In this document: positions 5,661-7,395 of the stretch, piece after piece
Numbering within the stretch: position 1 is the stretch's first letter
How the letters are laid out: each line of letters starts with the position of its first letter
Assembly (NCBI GenBank): GCA_023231165.1
Contig: JALNVY010000118.1
Coordinates: 1 to 7,395, forward strand
Direction of reading: 5' to 3'
Source of the DNA: Syntrophales bacterium
GTDB lineage: Bacteria; Desulfobacterota; Syntrophia; Syntrophales; UBA8958
Length of the DNA stretch: 7,395 bases
Position numbers and translations under genes: made by a program
Notes under the pieces: generated by a model
The model's database searches: none
Seen by the model: only the letters and a program-made list of their open reading frames with translations
Told to the model about the DNA's origin: nothing

Positions 5661-6704
5661 ATGACTGCATCATATAAACAGGCCGGTGTGAACATTGACC
5701 AGGCCAATCTATTTGTCGAAAAGATCAAACCCCTTGTGAAAACTACGGCCCGGAAAGAGGTCATGAGCGGCCTCGGCGGCTTCGGCGGTCTTTTCCATCT
5801 CGACTTGAAAAAGAACCCGGACCCTGTCCTTGTTTCCTCCACGGACGGCGTTGGAACCAAGCTCAAGATTGCCCAGATGCTCGACCGGCATGATACGATC
5901 GGTATCGACCTGGTGGCGATGTGCGTCAATGACGTTATCGTTCAGGGCGCGGAGCCGCTTTTTTTCCTCGACTATTTAGCAACGGGAAGAATCCGCATGG
6001 AAACGAGTATCCAGATCATTACCGGCATCGTCAAGGGATGTCTGGATGCCGGCTGCGCACTGATCGGCGGTGAAACGGCGGAGATGCCGGGATTTTATAA
6101 AGACGACGAGTATGATCTGGCCGGTTTCTCTGTCGGCGTTGTAAATGCCGACCGGATGATCGATGGTTCAGAGATCCGGGTTGGGGATCGTATCATCGGT
6201 ATCGCCTCCAATGGCCTGCACAGTAACGGCTATTCCCTGGCCCGGAAGATAGTTTTTGAAATCGCCTCTCTCGATATTCAGACCCATCCTGCCGGTCTCG
6301 AATGTTCTATTGGGGAAGAAATGCTGAAGCCGACCCGCATCTATGTCAAACCCCTCCTCAATGTTATCAAGCATTTCCATATCAAAGGACTGGTTCATAT
6401 CACGGGCGGCGGTTTTTTAGACAACATTCCCCGCATTGTGCCCCTTTCCTGCAAAGCAGTGATTTACGCTGACAGTTGGTCTATCCCTCCCATTTTTACC
6501 CTTCTGAAGGAGTTGGGTAATGTGGATGAAATTGAGATGCTGCGTGTCTTCAATATGGGCGTCGGTATGATGATGATTGTCTCTGAAAAGGACGTTGCCG
6601 AAATAATGGATCGCCTCGAAAAACTTGGCGAAAAGCCATACTGTATCGGTCATATCGAAAAGCGCGATCCTGAGGAACCGCCGGTGATATTTACAGCATC
6701 ATGA
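5661..6704 (+). CDS. purM: Phosphoribosylformylglycinamidine cyclo-ligase (AIR synthetase)
   Basis: It catalyses the ATP-dependent ring closure of formylglycinamidine ribonucleotide to aminoimidazole ribonucleotide, the fifth step of de novo purine synthesis, in the cytoplasm. At 347 aa it has the standard length. Family motifs run in order: SSTDGVGTKLKIAQML at 59-74 (ATP/phosphate region), DLVAMCVNDVIVQGAEPLFF at 83-102, GGETAEMPG at 136-144, GLHSNGYSLAR at 185-195, and a late HITGGGFLDNIPRI segment in the C-terminal domain. The ATG at 5661 has AAGGA 7 nt upstream, and the N-terminus (Y5-K-x-AGV) is typical of PurM. It is the first gene of the rightward operon and overlaps purN by 4 nt. Nothing looks unusual. 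Confidence 0.97.
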   Translation: MTASYKQAGVNIDQANLFVEKIKPLVKTTARKEVMSGLGGFGGLFHLDLKKNPDPVLVSSTDGVGTKLKIAQMLDRHDTIGIDLVAMCVNDVIVQGAEPLFFLDYLATGRIRMETSIQIITGIVKGCLDAGCALIGGETAEMPGFYKDDEYDLAGFSVGVVNADRMIDGSEIRVGDRIIGIASNGLHSNGYSLARKIVFEIASLDIQTHPAGLECSIGEEMLKPTRIYVKPLLNVIKHFHIKGLVHITGGGFLDNIPRIVPLSCKAVIYADSWSIPPIFTLLKELGNVDEIEMLRVFNMGVGMMMIVSEKDVAEIMDRLEKLGEKPYCIGHIEKRDPEEPPVIFTAS

Positions 6705-7363
6705 AGAAAATACTTCCCCTGGGCATCCTCGTTTCCGGCAGTGGCTCCAATCTCCAGTCGATCATTGACCATATCGAGAGCGGTAAACTTGATGCCGTCA
6801 TAAAGGTGGTCATCAGCAGCAGCACGGAGGCCTATGCGCGGGAGAGATGCCAACGCCATAACATTCCCTTTGTGGTCATCAACCATAGAGATTTCCCTTT
6901 GCGGGACGCCTTCGATCAGCAGATGATTGATGTTCTGCAATCCCGGGGTGTCGAACTGGTGGTCATGGCGGGTTTCATGAGGATTCTGACCGCCCGTTTT
7001 TTATCTTCCTTTCCCATGCAGATCATGAACATCCATCCCGCTCTCCTTCCTGCTTTTCCCGGGTTGCATGTGCAAAAAAAAGCCGTGGAGTATGGCGTTC
7101 GCTTTTCCGGTTGTACGGTCCATTTTGCCGATGACGGCGTGGATACCGGCCCGATCATCATTCAGGCCGTGGTTCCAGTTCATGAAGAAGATAATGAGGA
7201 CAGCCTGGCACAGCGCATCCTGAAAGAGGAACACAAGATCTATCCTCAAGCCATTCAGTGGTATGCCGAGGGCAGGCTGGAGGTAAAAGGACGGAAGGTT
7301 TATCTAAAAGGGGCGGAAGCATTGACGAACACGCCACTATATAACCCATCCCTAACGATATGA
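6701..7363 (+). CDS. purN: Phosphoribosylglycinamide formyltransferase (folate-dependent)
   Basis: It transfers the formyl group of 10-formyltetrahydrofolate to glycinamide ribonucleotide, the third step of de novo purine synthesis. At 220 aa it fits the family, with a slightly long tail after about residue 195. Seen in order are VSGSGSNLQSIID at 11-23 (phosphate loop of the substrate site), MAGFMRIL at 89-96, and NIHPALLPAFPG at 110-121, where N110 and H112 match the catalytic Asn and His of E. coli PurN. DGVDTGPI at 145-152 follows, with D148 as the catalytic Asp. The start ATG at 6701 overlaps the purM stop in ATGA, a coupled junction. The order purM-purN is common in bacteria and places the formyltransferase and cyclo-ligase on one message. 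The reading frame is intact. Confidence 0.97.
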   Translation: MKKILPLGILVSGSGSNLQSIIDHIESGKLDAVIKVVISSSTEAYARERCQRHNIPFVVINHRDFPLRDAFDQQMIDVLQSRGVELVVMAGFMRILTARFLSSFPMQIMNIHPALLPAFPGLHVQKKAVEYGVRFSGCTVHFADDGVDTGPIIIQAVVPVHEEDNEDSLAQRILKEEHKIYPQAIQWYAEGRLEVKGRKVYLKGAEALTNTPLYNPSLTI

Positions 7364-7381
7364 TAAGTTAGAGGAGGAATC

Positions 7382-7395
7382 ATGCTATGGTGCCA
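7382..7395 (+). CDS. Start of an unidentified downstream gene (partial, cut by right edge)
   Basis: AGGAGG at 7372-7377 is a strong ribosome binding site 9 nt after the purN stop. It is followed by two in-register choices of start: ATG at 7382 (4-nt spacing, reading M-L-W-C) or ATG at 7387 (9-nt spacing, reading M-V-P). The two are in different frames. Too little sequence remains to name the product; proximity suggests it belongs to the purMN transcript. Confidence 0.5.

Overview
The window is an ordinary, gene-dense bacterial chromosome segment with two divergent operons. The best guess for the source is a deltaproteobacterium (Desulfobacterota), perhaps a Syntrophus-like anaerobe. This rests on three things. 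First, it carries an oxygen-sensitive indolepyruvate:ferredoxin oxidoreductase. Second, a phosphoglycerate-mutase-like gene overlaps the homoserine dehydrogenase gene. Third, it has a palindromic intergenic repeat ending in TCGTAAAAAGTC-type sequence, of a kind I associate with deltaproteobacterial genomes. Taxonomy is an inference from gene content and style, not from a marker gene.

Leftward operon (minus strand, about 5533 down to 1): hom (homoserine dehydrogenase with ACT domain) overlaps by one base an archaeal-type cofactor-independent phosphoglycerate mutase homologue, here read as a candidate alternative homoserine kinase. A membrane-anchored TPR protein follows 20 nt later. Next come a 161-bp repeat element, iorA, and, 3 nt further on, iorB, which runs off the left edge. 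Spacing and strand suggest one transcript joining threonine/methionine precursor synthesis to 2-oxoacid oxidoreductase chemistry.

Rightward operon (plus strand, about 5560 to the right edge): purM and purN overlap by 4 nt and encode two steps of de novo purine synthesis. A further gene starts just inside the right edge behind a strong Shine-Dalgarno sequence. The 185-bp region between hom and purM holds back-to-back sigma70-like promoter candidates and no other gene.

The most interesting feature is the repeat at 2106-2266. It is flanked by a perfect 7-bp direct repeat (ATCCAAG on the plus strand). Removing the element and one copy restores a TPR gene ending in a TAG stop only 21 nt from the iorA start, with the iorA ribosome binding site intact. 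The element therefore looks like a small non-autonomous insertion that landed on the stop codon of the TPR gene, supplied a replacement TGA stop without changing the protein, and pushed iorAB 168 bp away from the front of its operon. I see no CRISPR array, RNA gene, phage or defence gene, and no convincing novel multi-gene system.
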